A program made the translations under genes and the position numbers. From contig NZ_LQXQ01000004.1 of assembly GCF_003268395.1 (NCBI RefSeq), forward strand, positions 1-64,000: 64,000 nucleotides of DNA, read 5' to 3'. Below the pieces are notes generated by a model. The model was not told where the DNA came from. It ran no database searches and saw nothing but the letters and a program-made list of their open reading frames with translations. Within the stretch, counting starts at the first letter, position 1, and each line of letters starts with the position of its first letter. This document shows, piece after piece, positions 22,048-31,359 of the stretch. Source of the stretch: Acinetobacter sp. CFCC 10889 (GTDB lineage Bacteria > Pseudomonadota > Gammaproteobacteria > Pseudomonadales > Moraxellaceae).

Positions 22048-22827
22048 ATGTTTGCAAAATTAAATCAATACAGACAAAACATTAGCTTTCCATTAACTCG
22101 ACCTAAAAAAGCGCAATTACAGTATAAATTTGAGTGGGCAGAAGACATTAAACAACTCAAAGAGATTCAACGGTTTCGTGCAGAACAATTCTCAGAACAA
22201 TTTGGTATCCAGTTTGAAAATGGTTTAGATCAAGATATTTATGACTTAGATTGCCATCATGCTGTTTTACGTGATAAATGGAGCAATGAAATCGTTGCTT
22301 ATACCCGATTGAAACTGGTTCAAGGCAATGATTTAGCCAATAGTTATAGCGCTCAAGAGTTTGATGTTTCTCAGTTTTCACATTTAAATAATATTGTTGA
22401 AATTGGTCGAACTTGTGTCCATCCACGCTATCGTAATGGTAAGGCATTGTCGATTTTGTGGTTAAACCTTGTACCGATGGTGCTATGGAAAATGAAAGCA
22501 AAACACTTGATGGGTTGTGTCAGCATTCGTTTAGAAGACAATAAAGCACGTGCCTATTACACCCATCAATTTATCAAAAAACTTAATCAAAATCAGACAA
22601 TCAATGTTCCTGCTCGTCCAAGTTATGAACCAACACATCCTGAATTTAGTTTTCCACAAGATGAACGCATCCCAAAATTATTCGATGTATATTTGAAAAT
22701 GAAAGCACGTTTGTCACAACAGGCATATCATGATCAAGATTTTAACTGCTTAGATTATTTTGTATTTTTAGATGTGAATGAAATTGCCAAGAGTTTTGTA
22801 CTCAACAAAATGGTGAATCGCTCATAA
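22048..22827 (+). CDS. GNAT-fold N-acyltransferase, OlsB-like
   Basis: 259 residues, of the OlsB type (PF13444), which forms the first amide bond of ornithine lipids using acyl-carrier protein. Typical blocks are FRAEQFSEQFG near residue 42, DCHHAVLRD near 69, VEIGRTCVHPRYRNGKALSILW near 118-140, and the basic RIPKLFDVYLKMKAR block near 206-222. Related Acinetobacter proteins are usually named GNAT family N-acyltransferase. AAGGAG precedes the ATG. No OlsA partner lies next to it, though a PlsC-type acyltransferase is encoded at 13991-14908. The product is inferred. Confidence 0.75.
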   Translation: MFAKLNQYRQNISFPLTRPKKAQLQYKFEWAEDIKQLKEIQRFRAEQFSEQFGIQFENGLDQDIYDLDCHHAVLRDKWSNEIVAYTRLKLVQGNDLANSYSAQEFDVSQFSHLNNIVEIGRTCVHPRYRNGKALSILWLNLVPMVLWKMKAKHLMGCVSIRLEDNKARAYYTHQFIKKLNQNQTINVPARPSYEPTHPEFSFPQDERIPKLFDVYLKMKARLSQQAYHDQDFNCLDYFVFLDVNEIAKSFVLNKMVNRS

Positions 22828-22926
22828 AATAAGAAAAACATACTTCGTTTGTAAACATTCAGATTTGCAAGCGAGGTGTGACTCATGCACAATATTCACA
22901 TAATGATCATATTCAAATAAAAGATT

Positions 22927-23775
22927 ATGTGCCAACTCCTTGGAATGAACTGTGCAACACCTACAGATATTACTTTTTCTTTTCGTGGCTTTTCCCAACG
23001 AGCAGGGATAACGTCTGATCATTCAGATGGTTTTGGCATTGCATTTTTTGAAGACAAAGCTTGTCGTTTATTTGTAGATAATCAGTCCGCAGTTGAATCT
23101 CCGATTGCAGAGCTAGTGCGTAACTATCCGATAAAATCACGCAATGTGATTGCCCATATTCGCAAAGCAACACAAGGCAAAATCACTTTAGAAAATTCAC
23201 ATCCTTTTGTCCGTGAGTTGTGGGGCAGACAATGGATTTTTGCCCATAATGGTGATTTACATGATTTTCAGCCACAATTGTCAGGACGTTTTACCCCTGT
23301 AGGCAATACAGACAGTGAACTCTCGTTCTGTTACTTATTAGATAAGTTTGTTGAAAAATTTGCTTATGAAGAACCCTCTTTAGATGAAATATTTGCTGTG
23401 CTGCTAGAGATTTCTCCACAAATTGCAGAACATGGTACGTTTAATTTTTGTTTATCCAATGGAAAAGCTTTATTTAGTTATGCAACGACAAAACTGCATT
23501 GGATTGTGCGTGAATATCCATTTAAACCTGCCAGTTTAATTGATCTTGATGTAGAGGTTGATTTTAGTGAAGTGACTACACCTGAAGATCGAGTTGCAGT
23601 GATTACCACTGAGCCTTTAACCAATAATGAGCAGTGGCATGCTTATCAAGCAGGTGAAATGATTTTATTTCAACACGGACAACCGATTAAACAGGCTATG
23701 ACCGTGGTTGAACGTTTGCAACGTGAAGCGAAAGATCCGAGTTTAAAACGGGTGACTAAAGCGGATCAATATTAA
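22927..23775 (+). CDS. Class II glutamine amidotransferase (YafJ type)
   Basis: 282 residues. The start MCQLLGMNC exposes Cys2 as the N-terminal nucleophile after Met removal; other glutaminase features are SDGFGIAFF near 35, HIRKATQG near 75-82, ENSHPFVRELWGRQWIFAHNGDL near 85-107, and FTPVGNTDSE near 115. There is no synthase domain, so it matches stand-alone YafJ-type amidotransferases, whose acceptor is unknown. It follows the OlsB-like gene by about 100 bases on the same strand. Confidence 0.88.
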   Translation: MCQLLGMNCATPTDITFSFRGFSQRAGITSDHSDGFGIAFFEDKACRLFVDNQSAVESPIAELVRNYPIKSRNVIAHIRKATQGKITLENSHPFVRELWGRQWIFAHNGDLHDFQPQLSGRFTPVGNTDSELSFCYLLDKFVEKFAYEEPSLDEIFAVLLEISPQIAEHGTFNFCLSNGKALFSYATTKLHWIVREYPFKPASLIDLDVEVDFSEVTTPEDRVAVITTEPLTNNEQWHAYQAGEMILFQHGQPIKQAMTVVERLQREAKDPSLKRVTKADQY

Positions 23776-24141
23776 GAAAATAGAATATGGGTTTAGTTTA
23801 ATTGTATTTCATATATTTTTTTAAGATATATTTAATTTTATATTTTGCTGTTTAAAAAATATGGTTATTAATATTTATTTAATGATGATTGTATTTTATT
23901 AAAGTATTCTAATTAATATTATTTTCCATTAATTTATAACTTTAAATTATGGGTTGGTTAAATAATACTTTATTCTTTTACTCGGGATTTATTTAAATCA
24001 TATTGTAAAACAGTGATTTATAATTTTTTATTTTTAAAATTTTGAATCCCGACTAATCTTGTTGATTTTTATTTATATTCTAAAAGGCTATGATGTAGCT
24101 GAATGATTGAAAAATTTTTTTGAATTGTGTAGGGCATTGCG
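23776..24141. other. 366-base AT-rich gap with a long inverted repeat
   Basis: No reading frame or known RNA is visible. The only structure I find is TCGGGATT at 23982-23989 matched perfectly by AATCCCGA at 24045-24052, with ATTTAAATCA and TGATTTAT facing each other inside. The stretch is far more AT-rich than its neighbours and probably holds the promoter of the bacteriohemerythrin gene. Confidence 0.6.
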
Positions 24142-24597
24142 ATGAAGATGAAATGGCTTCCTGAATATAATACAGGGATTGAGGTTATTGATGATCAACA
24201 TAAACGCATTTTAGATTATATTAATGATTTACAAAATGTAGATGTTGTTTCTGACCGTGCACAAATCAAAGAGATTTTAGATAATATTATTGATTATACG
24301 CAGTCACATTTTACTTTTGAAGAAAGCTTGCAAGAAGAAGCAAATTATAAATATCGTGTACCACATAAACGTGTACATGATTTATTTATTAAGCGTATCG
24401 AAGGTTATCGTCAGGATTTCCAAGATGGTAAATCAATCGAAAATGAATTAAGCGAAGTTTTAGCAAAATGGTTGATTAATCATATTCAACATGATGATGC
24501 GGATTATGTTGGTGCTGTAAAGCATAATATGATCGGCATTATTCGTGAAAATGAAAAGAAAAAAGGCAAGAACTGGTTTCAACGCTTTTTCTCTTAA
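24142..24597 (+). CDS. Bacteriohemerythrin
   Basis: 151 residues, a four-helix bundle with a diiron site that binds O2. The metal-ligand pattern is complete: DDQHKRILDYIN near residue 18-29, HFTFEESLQEE near 55, HKRVHDLF near 75, and HIQHDDADY near 114. The N-terminal WLPEYNTGIEVIDDQH is typical of the family. It may buffer or deliver oxygen. Monocistronic; a strong terminator follows. Confidence 0.92.
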   Translation: MKMKWLPEYNTGIEVIDDQHKRILDYINDLQNVDVVSDRAQIKEILDNIIDYTQSHFTFEESLQEEANYKYRVPHKRVHDLFIKRIEGYRQDFQDGKSIENELSEVLAKWLINHIQHDDADYVGAVKHNMIGIIRENEKKKGKNWFQRFFS

Positions 24598-24645
24598 TCA
24601 GGATAATAAAAACTGAAATAAAATTAATAAGATTCTTATTAGCGC

Positions 24646-24677
24646 AGCAAACCAGACGTTTTGGTTTGCTTTTTTTT
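24646..24677 (+). terminator. Rho-independent terminator of the hemerythrin gene
   Basis: AGCAAACCA and TGGTTTGCT form a perfect stem around GACGTTT and are followed by seven T. Confidence 0.93.
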
Positions 24678-24758
24678 ATGCCTAAACTTTGATTTTCATT
24701 GAGGACAAAGGCAAAATAGCAGCACTTTATTACGAAACACCTCATGCAGGATTATTCT

Positions 24759-25823
24759 ATGTCACGATGGTTATCGCCGCTCATGGCATTTTGTTTATCA
24801 TTTATGATTATTGTTGGCTTGGCGCCAAGTTTAGGTATTCAGCTTGATCGACAAATTGATTTTTGGTTATTGTGGTTAGCAACCATGCTCATTTTGGCAT
24901 TGCCAATCACCTATTTAGAAATTGCACTCGCAAAACGCTCAAAACAAAGCCCACTTGCAGCTTTGGCAGCCTTAACTCGGGATGCAGATGCTTCACAAAA
25001 ATGGCGTATTGTGGGATGGTTGTCAGTTGCATTTATTCCATTTCTTGCAGGTGCAATTTTATCTAATATCAGCGTAAATGCTTTGCAAAGTATGCAATTG
25101 GGTCTACAAGCAAATGTATTCTTTGTGATTTGTGCGGTGGTGGCATTTGCCTTATCGTTCTTATCTCGTCAAATCTTAGTGTTGCTTACAGCACTTGCGG
25201 TCATTGCTTCTTTGCTCGTGGCAAATATATTTGGTACAGCTTTACAACCTTGGCATGTGACTCCAATCGAGTTTAAAGAATGGGGCAATGCTACGATTTT
25301 GGCATTGGTTGCGAGTGGCTTAGGATTGGGCTTATATTGGCAGACCAATACCTTGCATGCAAAAGAAAGTGCTGCAACAGGTGCTGTATTGCCGATTTGG
25401 TTGGCACAATTAGCTGCTGTGATTGCTTTTGGATTCTTTGCTGTAAGTGCTCAAATCCCAGCATATACTGTGTGTTTTGCAGCAATTGCGAGTGCAGCCT
25501 TATTATTACAATTGGCAAAAGAACAATTGGCACAACGTCAAATTGCACCTGTTTTGCAGTTTGTGCTGATGTTGGTTGTGTTGTTGGTTTGGGCGATTCC
25601 AAATATTGCAGCAATTTTTAATCCAATATTGATGTTATGGGGCTTGGTGATTTGTTTGATCTATGCCATTTTTGTTGGTTGGATCATGAAAATCAGTCAT
25701 TTGCGTAAGGCGATGAACTTTAGTAATGAAGCTTTTTATAATATTTGGCGTATTGCTGTTCGTATCGTATCGCCTTTAGCAATTGTACTTGCGATCATTG
25801 CTTTTGTAGGACAGTTGTTTTGA
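24759..25823 (+). CDS. Neurotransmitter:sodium symporter (SNF)-like membrane protein, divergent
   Basis: 354 residues, about ten hydrophobic helices. The second helix region reads LILALPITYLEIALAKRSKQSP, close to the conserved G-P-xxYLE-xALG segment of sodium-dependent SNF transporters, but the protein is about 100 residues shorter than usual members and the first unwound helix is not obvious. Function is therefore tentative. I start at 24759, with AGGA 8 nt before the ATG; 24744 is the alternative. Its TGA overlaps the ATG of rnfH (TGATG), so the two are translationally coupled. Confidence 0.6.
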   Translation: MSRWLSPLMAFCLSFMIIVGLAPSLGIQLDRQIDFWLLWLATMLILALPITYLEIALAKRSKQSPLAALAALTRDADASQKWRIVGWLSVAFIPFLAGAILSNISVNALQSMQLGLQANVFFVICAVVAFALSFLSRQILVLLTALAVIASLLVANIFGTALQPWHVTPIEFKEWGNATILALVASGLGLGLYWQTNTLHAKESAATGAVLPIWLAQLAAVIAFGFFAVSAQIPAYTVCFAAIASAALLLQLAKEQLAQRQIAPVLQFVLMLVVLLVWAIPNIAAIFNPILMLWGLVICLIYAIFVGWIMKISHLRKAMNFSNEAFYNIWRIAVRIVSPLAIVLAIIAFVGQLF

Positions 25824-26164
25824 TGTCAATATCTGATCAAGCTTTTGCTAAAGTCTGGGTGGCGTATGCTACCCCTACGCAGCAGTTTCATATAGCTGTT
25901 GCTTTCCAAGACGGTATGACTGCTTTGGATGCAATGATACACAGTGGTATCCAAGCACAAATCGAATTACCTGAAACATATCAATTAGGAATTTTTGGGG
26001 TAAAGATTGCCGATGAACACCAATTACTTAAAGCAGGTGATCGGGTCGAGATTTATCGTGCATTGACCATTAACCCTAAAGATATTCGTCGTAATCGTGC
26101 CAAAGCCAATCCTGTTGGGCGTTATTGTCGTGGCAATCGCTACCGTCAATTATTATCCAAATAG
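25823..26164 (+). CDS. rnfH: RnfH-family ubiquitin-like protein
   Basis: 113 residues. A small beta-grasp protein: VWVAYATPTQQFHIAVAFQDGMTALDAMIHSG at the start and GDRVEIYRALTINPKDIRRNRA near 73-95 are typical of RnfH. Its molecular role is poorly defined; in other bacteria it lies near ratA-bamE or rnf genes. Here bamE is the convergent neighbour, consistent with the conserved ratA-rnfH-bamE context. Its start overlaps the stop of the SNF-like gene; a longer upstream frame from 25745 runs inside that gene and is not used. Confidence 0.88.
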   Translation: MSISDQAFAKVWVAYATPTQQFHIAVAFQDGMTALDAMIHSGIQAQIELPETYQLGIFGVKIADEHQLLKAGDRVEIYRALTINPKDIRRNRAKANPVGRYCRGNRYRQLLSK

Positions 26165-26209
26165 CACTATATTTCGCTCATCGCTTAAAACTATAGCCTT
26201 GATAATAAA

Positions 26210-26235
26210 AAACCCCTACATAAGGGGTTTCTTTT
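26210..26235. terminator. Bidirectional terminator
   Basis: AAACCCCT/AGGGGTTT stem around ACATA with T-rich flanks on both strands; it separates rnfH and bamE. Confidence 0.88.
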
Positions 26236-26248
26236 TATTATAAATTGA

Positions 26249-26647
26249 CTATAGTGGAGGCGCATTCAAAATTGCTTCTTTGGAAGCAGGCAAACCAGGT
26301 TGAGACTCTGGAATCGTGTCTAATCCTTCAATATTAGTTACAATTCCTGACTCATTAAAATATATTTTTAAGTGTTGGCCATGTGCTGCTGGGATTTTTG
26401 CTTTTTTAGCATAAGTTCCCGGGATGTAGTTGTAAATGTAGTCCCAACGACTAGGATTCAATGGATCTGTCACTGTTGGACTGCCGAGCAAAAAGCGGAC
26501 TTGTTGATAACTCATACCGACTTGAACTTTTGAGGCTTGAGCTTGGGTGAGTGGTGTTCCTTGTGGAATGTCTACCTTATAGACACCAAATACTGAACAC
26601 CCACCAAGTAAAGAAGCGACGAATAACGTCAGCATGATTTTTTGCAT
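26249..26647 (-). CDS. bamE: Outer membrane protein assembly factor BamE
   Basis: 132 residues. A lipoprotein of the BAM complex that folds beta-barrel proteins into the outer membrane. The signal peptide ends in LLGGC (lipidated Cys near residue 16). The SmpA/OmlA domain shows VGMSYQQVRFLLGSPTVTDPLNPSRWDYIYNY near residues 47-78. Length is normal for Acinetobacter. It is divergent from fur with about 110 bases between starts, an arrangement also seen in Pseudomonas. Confidence 0.93.
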   Translation of the reverse strand: MQKIMLTLFVASLLGGCSVFGVYKVDIPQGTPLTQAQASKVQVGMSYQQVRFLLGSPTVTDPLNPSRWDYIYNYIPGTYAKKAKIPAAHGQHLKIYFNESGIVTNIEGLDTIPESQPGLPASKEAILNAPPL

Positions 26648-26759
26648 TTTGCTACACTATCCCAAATTAATTATGATGCAATTGAACTATGGATAGATCA
26701 TACTGCATCTCAAGACTGTTGCATATTCCAACTTAAAATTTGTTGAGAGACCCTTTTAT

Positions 26760-27197
26760 ATGCCTATTTCAAATCAAGATTTACGCAAAGCTGGACTTAA
26801 AGTTACCCTACCACGAATCAAGATTTTGGAACTATTAGAAAATTCAAGACAACATCACTTGAGCGCGGAAGACATTTATAAAACATTACTTGAACAAGGT
26901 GAAGATGTTGGTCTAGCAACCGTATATCGTGTGTTAACACAGTTTGAGGCTGCTGGAATTATTCAGCGCCATCATTTTGAAAATAATCATTCTGTTTTTG
27001 AAATCATGCAAGAAGATCATCATGATCATCTCGTATGTCAAAATTGTAATAAAGTGATTGAATTTACAAATGATATTATTGAACATGAACAACATAAAGT
27101 TGCTGAACAATATGGTTTTAATCTTACAGGACATTCATTAAACCTTTATGGTTATTGTGATGAACAAGAGTGCCAAGACGCTTTTCGTAAGAAATAA
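26760..27197 (+). CDS. fur: Ferric uptake regulator Fur
   Basis: 145 residues. An iron-sensing repressor. N-terminal winged helix: LRKAGLKVTLPRIKILELLE and the recognition region GLATVYRVLTQFEAAGI. The metal-binding domain includes HHDHLVCQNCNKVIEF near residue 88-103 with the CxxC zinc site, and a C-terminal second cysteine pair, CDEQEC. A probable target is the Fur box at 21213-21231. Its own promoter region shows no clear Fur box. Confidence 0.96.
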   Translation: MPISNQDLRKAGLKVTLPRIKILELLENSRQHHLSAEDIYKTLLEQGEDVGLATVYRVLTQFEAAGIIQRHHFENNHSVFEIMQEDHHDHLVCQNCNKVIEFTNDIIEHEQHKVAEQYGFNLTGHSLNLYGYCDEQECQDAFRKK

Positions 27198-27220
27198 AAT
27201 CACATAAATACAACAAATTA

Positions 27221-27252
27221 AAAAAGAGCAAATGTAAATTTGCTCTTTTTTT
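27221..27252. terminator. Bidirectional terminator between fur and pilU
   Basis: AAAAAGAGCAAAT and ATTTGCTCTTTTT form a 13-bp stem around GTAA, with T-runs on both strands. Confidence 0.92.
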
Positions 27253-27273
27253 GTTCTTGGATTCAGTGAAAAA

Positions 27274-28392
27274 TTACTGACCATCAAAAGTGAGTTTGTT
27301 GCTAGCATTTAACAATTGTGCGCCACCTTCTTCATCCAGTTTAATTTGTAGACGTAAATCATTCGGTGAGTCAGCATGTTTTAGCGCATCTTTATAGGTA
27401 ATTTGACCTGCTTTGTAGAGATCAAATAAAGCTTGGTCAAAAGTTTGCATACCCAATTCACGTGAACGTTTCATCAGGTCTTTAATTTCATGGACTTCAC
27501 CTTTACGGATCAAATCTGAAATTAATGGTGAGTTAATCAGAATTTCGATCGCAGCACGGCGTGAATTACCATCAGGTGTTGGAATCAATTGTTGTGCAAT
27601 CATTGCTTTTAGATTTAAGGATAAATCCATAAACAATTGGCTATGACGGTCTGATTCAAAGAAGTGAATAATACGGTCGATTGCTTGGTTGGCATTGTTT
27701 GCATGCAGAGTGGCAAAAACCAGGTGACCTGTTTCAGCAAAGGCAATCGCATAATCCATAGTTTCACGAGAACGAATCTCACCGATCAGGATCACATCAG
27801 GCGCTTGACGTAAGGTATTTTTCAGTGCGACTTCAAATGAGTCTGTATCAATTCCCACTTCGCGCTGGGTAATAATACAACCTGCATGTTCATGTACAAA
27901 CTCGATCGGGTCTTCGATGGTGATGATATGACCTTTGGAGTTTTGATTTCGATAACCAATAAGAGAAGCTAAAGAAGTCGATTTACCCGTACCTGTTGCA
28001 CCTACGAAAATGATAATGCCACGTTTGGTCATGGCGAGATCTTTTAAGATCGGAGGTAGTTTTAGATCTTCCATCGTTGGAATCGTAGTTTCGATTCGAC
28101 GTAAGATCATCCCAGGTTGGTCACGTTGCTGAAATGCGCTGACACGAAAACGTGCAGTTTTGTCTTTATTCACAATCGCAAAGTTACATTCACGTGTATC
28201 TGCAAATTCTTTACGTTGCTTATCACTCATAATCGAATGAATGATTTGTCCAACTAATTCCCCGGTCAGTTTGGTTTTGACCACAGGAACAATTTGACCG
28301 TTAATTTTCATTGATGGTTCAACATCAGCAGTAATAAACAAATCCGATGCTTGTTGCTCAATCATCATGTTGAGCAAGTCATTAAAATCCAT
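27274..28392 (-). CDS. pilU: Type IV pilus retraction ATPase PilU
   Basis: 372 residues. A PilT-like hexameric ATPase that assists pilus retraction and twitching. Walker A GATGTGKST near residue 132, ASP box IITIEDPIEFVHEH, His box GHLVFATLHANNANQAIDRI. The C-terminal tail, KLDEEGGAQLLNASN, distinguishes PilU from PilT. It is 27 bases downstream of pilT and probably co-transcribed. Confidence 0.93.
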   Translation of the reverse strand: MDFNDLLNMMIEQQASDLFITADVEPSMKINGQIVPVVKTKLTGELVGQIIHSIMSDKQRKEFADTRECNFAIVNKDKTARFRVSAFQQRDQPGMILRRIETTIPTMEDLKLPPILKDLAMTKRGIIIFVGATGTGKSTSLASLIGYRNQNSKGHIITIEDPIEFVHEHAGCIITQREVGIDTDSFEVALKNTLRQAPDVILIGEIRSRETMDYAIAFAETGHLVFATLHANNANQAIDRIIHFFESDRHSQLFMDLSLNLKAMIAQQLIPTPDGNSRRAAIEILINSPLISDLIRKGEVHEIKDLMKRSRELGMQTFDQALFDLYKAGQITYKDALKHADSPNDLRLQIKLDEEGGAQLLNASNKLTFDGQ

Positions 28393-28419
28393 TCTAATTC
28401 CCCAAATTTACTTTTTTTC

Positions 28420-29457
28420 TTATAAGAATGATTCTGGCTGTTTCGCAGCAGTACGTGCCGCTTGTGGGCTGATTGTGCCTTTAGATACTAAAGTTTTTAG
28501 GCTCTGATCCAGCGTGGTCATACCATAGTTCGCACCAGTTTGAATCGCTGAATACATCTGTGCCACTTTGTTTTCACGGATTAAGTTACGAATCGCAGGT
28601 ACACCGATCATGATTTCATGTGCAGCTACACGACCGCCACCATTTTTCTTTAGTAGAGTTTGTGAAATAACTGCCTGTAAAGATTCTGATAACATAGCAC
28701 GAACCATGTCTTTTTCTTCGGCAGGGAATACGTCAATCACACGGTCAATAGTTTTAGCAGCAGAAGTGGTATGTAGTGTGCCGAAAACCAAGTGACCTGT
28801 CTCAGCTGCTGTGAGTGCTAAACGAATAGTTTCCAAGTCACGCATCTCACCGACCAAGATAATGTCTGGGTCTTCACGCAGTGCCGAACGTAGTGCTTCG
28901 TTAAAGCCGTGAGTATCACGATGCACTTCACGTTGGTTGATCAAACATTTCTTTGACTGGTGTACAAACTCGATTGGGTCTTCAACTGTTAAAATGTGGT
29001 CATAGCGATTGTCATTGATATAATCAAGCATTGCTGCCAATGTTGTTGATTTACCAGAACCCGTTGGACCTGTGACCAGTACAATCCCACGTGGATAATC
29101 ACAAATTTCTTTAAAAATTTGACCAAGACCTAAATCTTCCATAGTCAAAACTTTTGATGGAATGGTACGGAATACAGCACCTGCACCACGGTTTTGGTTA
29201 AATGCGTTCACACGAAAACGTGCGACTCCTGGAACTTCAAAGGAAAAGTCTGTTTCAAGTAGTTCCTCATAATCACGGCGTTGTTTATCATTCATGATGT
29301 CATAAACAAGACGATGTACATCTTTATGCTCAAATGCAGGCAGATTGATGCGGCGCACTTCACCATCGACACGAATCATTGGTGGCATACCTGCTGATAA
29401 ATGTAAATCTGAAGCGCCATTTTTTACTGAAAAAGCGAGTAGTTCTGTAATGTCCAT
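28420..29457 (-). CDS. pilT: Type IV pilus retraction ATPase PilT
   Basis: 345 residues. The retraction motor of type IV pili, driving twitching and DNA uptake in Acinetobacter. N-terminal PAS-like domain (ASDLHLSAGMPPMIRVDGE), Walker A GPTGSGKST near 128, Asp box ILTVEDPIEFVH, Walker B DIILVGEMRD, His box GHLVFGTLHT, and the C-terminal AIRNLIRENK motif needed for retraction. The pilT-pilU pair is divergent from yggS, the usual order. Confidence 0.95.
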   Translation of the reverse strand: MDITELLAFSVKNGASDLHLSAGMPPMIRVDGEVRRINLPAFEHKDVHRLVYDIMNDKQRRDYEELLETDFSFEVPGVARFRVNAFNQNRGAGAVFRTIPSKVLTMEDLGLGQIFKEICDYPRGIVLVTGPTGSGKSTTLAAMLDYINDNRYDHILTVEDPIEFVHQSKKCLINQREVHRDTHGFNEALRSALREDPDIILVGEMRDLETIRLALTAAETGHLVFGTLHTTSAAKTIDRVIDVFPAEEKDMVRAMLSESLQAVISQTLLKKNGGGRVAAHEIMIGVPAIRNLIRENKVAQMYSAIQTGANYGMTTLDQSLKTLVSKGTISPQAARTAAKQPESFL

Positions 29458-29577
29458 AATGTCCCCAAAGTAAAACTTATTTACTTAATTATTTTGTAGA
29501 ATAATAAGGCTTTCTGTCAGCATAACCAACATGTGATGAACAAGAAAGCTGAAATTTTTTTAAATGAGACCTTGCCG

Positions 29578-30264
29578 ATGAATGATTTAACACAAGCCCA
29601 TAAGATTGTCCTTGAACAGATTAAACAAGCGTGTCAAATTGCCCAACGAGATGTGCAAGAGGTGCAATTATTGGCAGTGTCGAAAACCCATCCAAGTGAA
29701 ATGTTAAAAGCAATGTATGAGACGGGACAGCGTGCATTTGGTGAAAATTATTTACAAGAAGCTTTAGATAAAATTGAACAATTACAAGATTTAGATATCG
29801 AATGGCATTTTATTGGACATGTACAACGTAATAAAACCAAACATTTGGCTGAAAAATTTACTTGGGTACATGGGGTAGATCGTCTGATTATTGCGGAACG
29901 CTTGTCGAGTCAAAGAACAGCAGCGCAAACGCCTTTAAATATTTGTTTGCAAGTGAATATTGATGCACAAGATACAAAGGATGGTTGTCAGCCAACAGAA
30001 GTTACTGAATTAGTTACTCAGATCAGTCAATTGCCACATGTAAGATTACGTGGCTTGATGGTGATACCTGCACCAAACAACACACAAGCATTTACAGATG
30101 CTAAGACATTATTCGAGCGAGTTAAAGTACAACATGCACATCCTGAGGATTGGGATACATTGAGTATGGGAATGTCTAGTGATATGACCGAGGCGATTGC
30201 AGCAGGCTCAACTATGGTACGTGTAGGCACAGCATTGTTTGGTACGAGAGATTATTCCAAATAA
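29578..30264 (+). CDS. PLP homeostasis protein (YggS/PLPBP family)
   Basis: 228 residues, a single TIM-barrel domain related to alanine racemase. Binds pyridoxal phosphate and keeps the free pool in balance. The PLP lysine is in LLAVSKTHP near residue 30-38; GENYLQEA, WHFIGHVQRNKTK and SMGMSSDMTEAIAAGSTMVRVGTALFG near the C-terminus are family signatures. Start at 29578 gives the usual length; the frame upstream from 29533 adds 15 atypical residues. Often located next to pilT in gammaproteobacteria. Confidence 0.93.
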   Translation: MNDLTQAHKIVLEQIKQACQIAQRDVQEVQLLAVSKTHPSEMLKAMYETGQRAFGENYLQEALDKIEQLQDLDIEWHFIGHVQRNKTKHLAEKFTWVHGVDRLIIAERLSSQRTAAQTPLNICLQVNIDAQDTKDGCQPTEVTELVTQISQLPHVRLRGLMVIPAPNNTQAFTDAKTLFERVKVQHAHPEDWDTLSMGMSSDMTEAIAAGSTMVRVGTALFGTRDYSK

Positions 30265-30415
30265 GCATTGGAGTCAGCAGTAAAATATTGAACTATAGGG
30301 TTCAGTATTACGTTGAAAATTGGACATTTCCTGCTAAATTGAGTACAAAAATACTGCAGTTTAATTTTATAAATTGCTGGAATAGTATTTTAAATATCAA
30401 TACGCAGGGAAGAAT

Positions 30416-31210
30416 ATGTCGAGTTATTATCAGTTATTACAACGCACAGTCGATGAACACGGCGTGGTCACTGCACATTACCAATCCACTCTTCATGCAC
30501 AAGGTGCATGGAATGAACATGAACAACATATGGCACCTGCAACAGGGGTGATTTGTGCAGAGTTAGAGCAATTTTCACCACGAAATGATGTACGCATCGG
30601 ACGGATTAGTCTAGACATTTTTGGGCTGATTGCAGGTGGTGAGTTTAGTATCACCACCAAAGTGATTCGTGGTGGAAAAACCATTGAACTGGTTGAGTCG
30701 GAAATGGTTGCACAAGGCAAAGTCTGCATTGTCGCAAGAACATGGCGTATGATGACCAATAACAGCCGAGATGTTGCTGGTTTGGAAGATCAAAAGATCG
30801 GGACGCCAGAAAATTTACCCGTTTGGCATGAAATTCGTCAATGGCCAGGGGGATATATTCAATCTATAGAGGCACGTACAGAGCAACGCCGTAAAGGTGC
30901 AGGAATCGTATGGTTAAGCAATGAATTAGATATGGTTGAAGGGCAAGAAACCACTGCATTTGTTAAACTGATGGGGATGGTGGACACAGCAAATGGGATT
31001 GTTGCACGACAGACACCGCCATTTAGTTGGGGTTTTCCAAACTTAGACCTACAGATTCATTTATATCGTTTACCACAAGGCAAATGGTTGGGTTTAGAAA
31101 CAGTACAACAATATGGAGAAGATGGAATAGGCTTAACTAGCTCGGTATTACATGACATTCATGGACCATTTGGACGCAGTGAGCAAATTTTGACATTGCG
31201 CCCAGTTTAG
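30416..31210 (+). CDS. Acyl-CoA thioesterase family protein (double hotdog)
   Basis: 264 residues. Two hotdog-like halves: the first with RIGRISLDIFGLIAGGEFSITTKVIRGGKTIELVES near residues 62-97 and the second with TAFVKLMGMVDTANGIVARQTPP and the C-terminal GLTSSVLHDIHGPFGRSEQIL, a pattern shared with TesB-like and DUF-type acyl-CoA thioesterases. It should hydrolyse an acyl-CoA in the cytoplasm; the chain length is unknown. It is about 150 bases downstream of yggS and may have its own promoter. Confidence 0.75.
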   Translation: MSSYYQLLQRTVDEHGVVTAHYQSTLHAQGAWNEHEQHMAPATGVICAELEQFSPRNDVRIGRISLDIFGLIAGGEFSITTKVIRGGKTIELVESEMVAQGKVCIVARTWRMMTNNSRDVAGLEDQKIGTPENLPVWHEIRQWPGGYIQSIEARTEQRRKGAGIVWLSNELDMVEGQETTAFVKLMGMVDTANGIVARQTPPFSWGFPNLDLQIHLYRLPQGKWLGLETVQQYGEDGIGLTSSVLHDIHGPFGRSEQILTLRPV

Positions 31211-31359
31211 GTATATCTGCAACTATTTAAAAAAGTTGCTTAGAGTTGTGTATCCGTTTTAAACATTATCCAACAAATGGCTACAAAACCGTGGTTTCAT
31301 ATCTGTTTATATGACGTTAAATCATTTTTTTAATAAAAAATTAAATAACAGGATCATAG

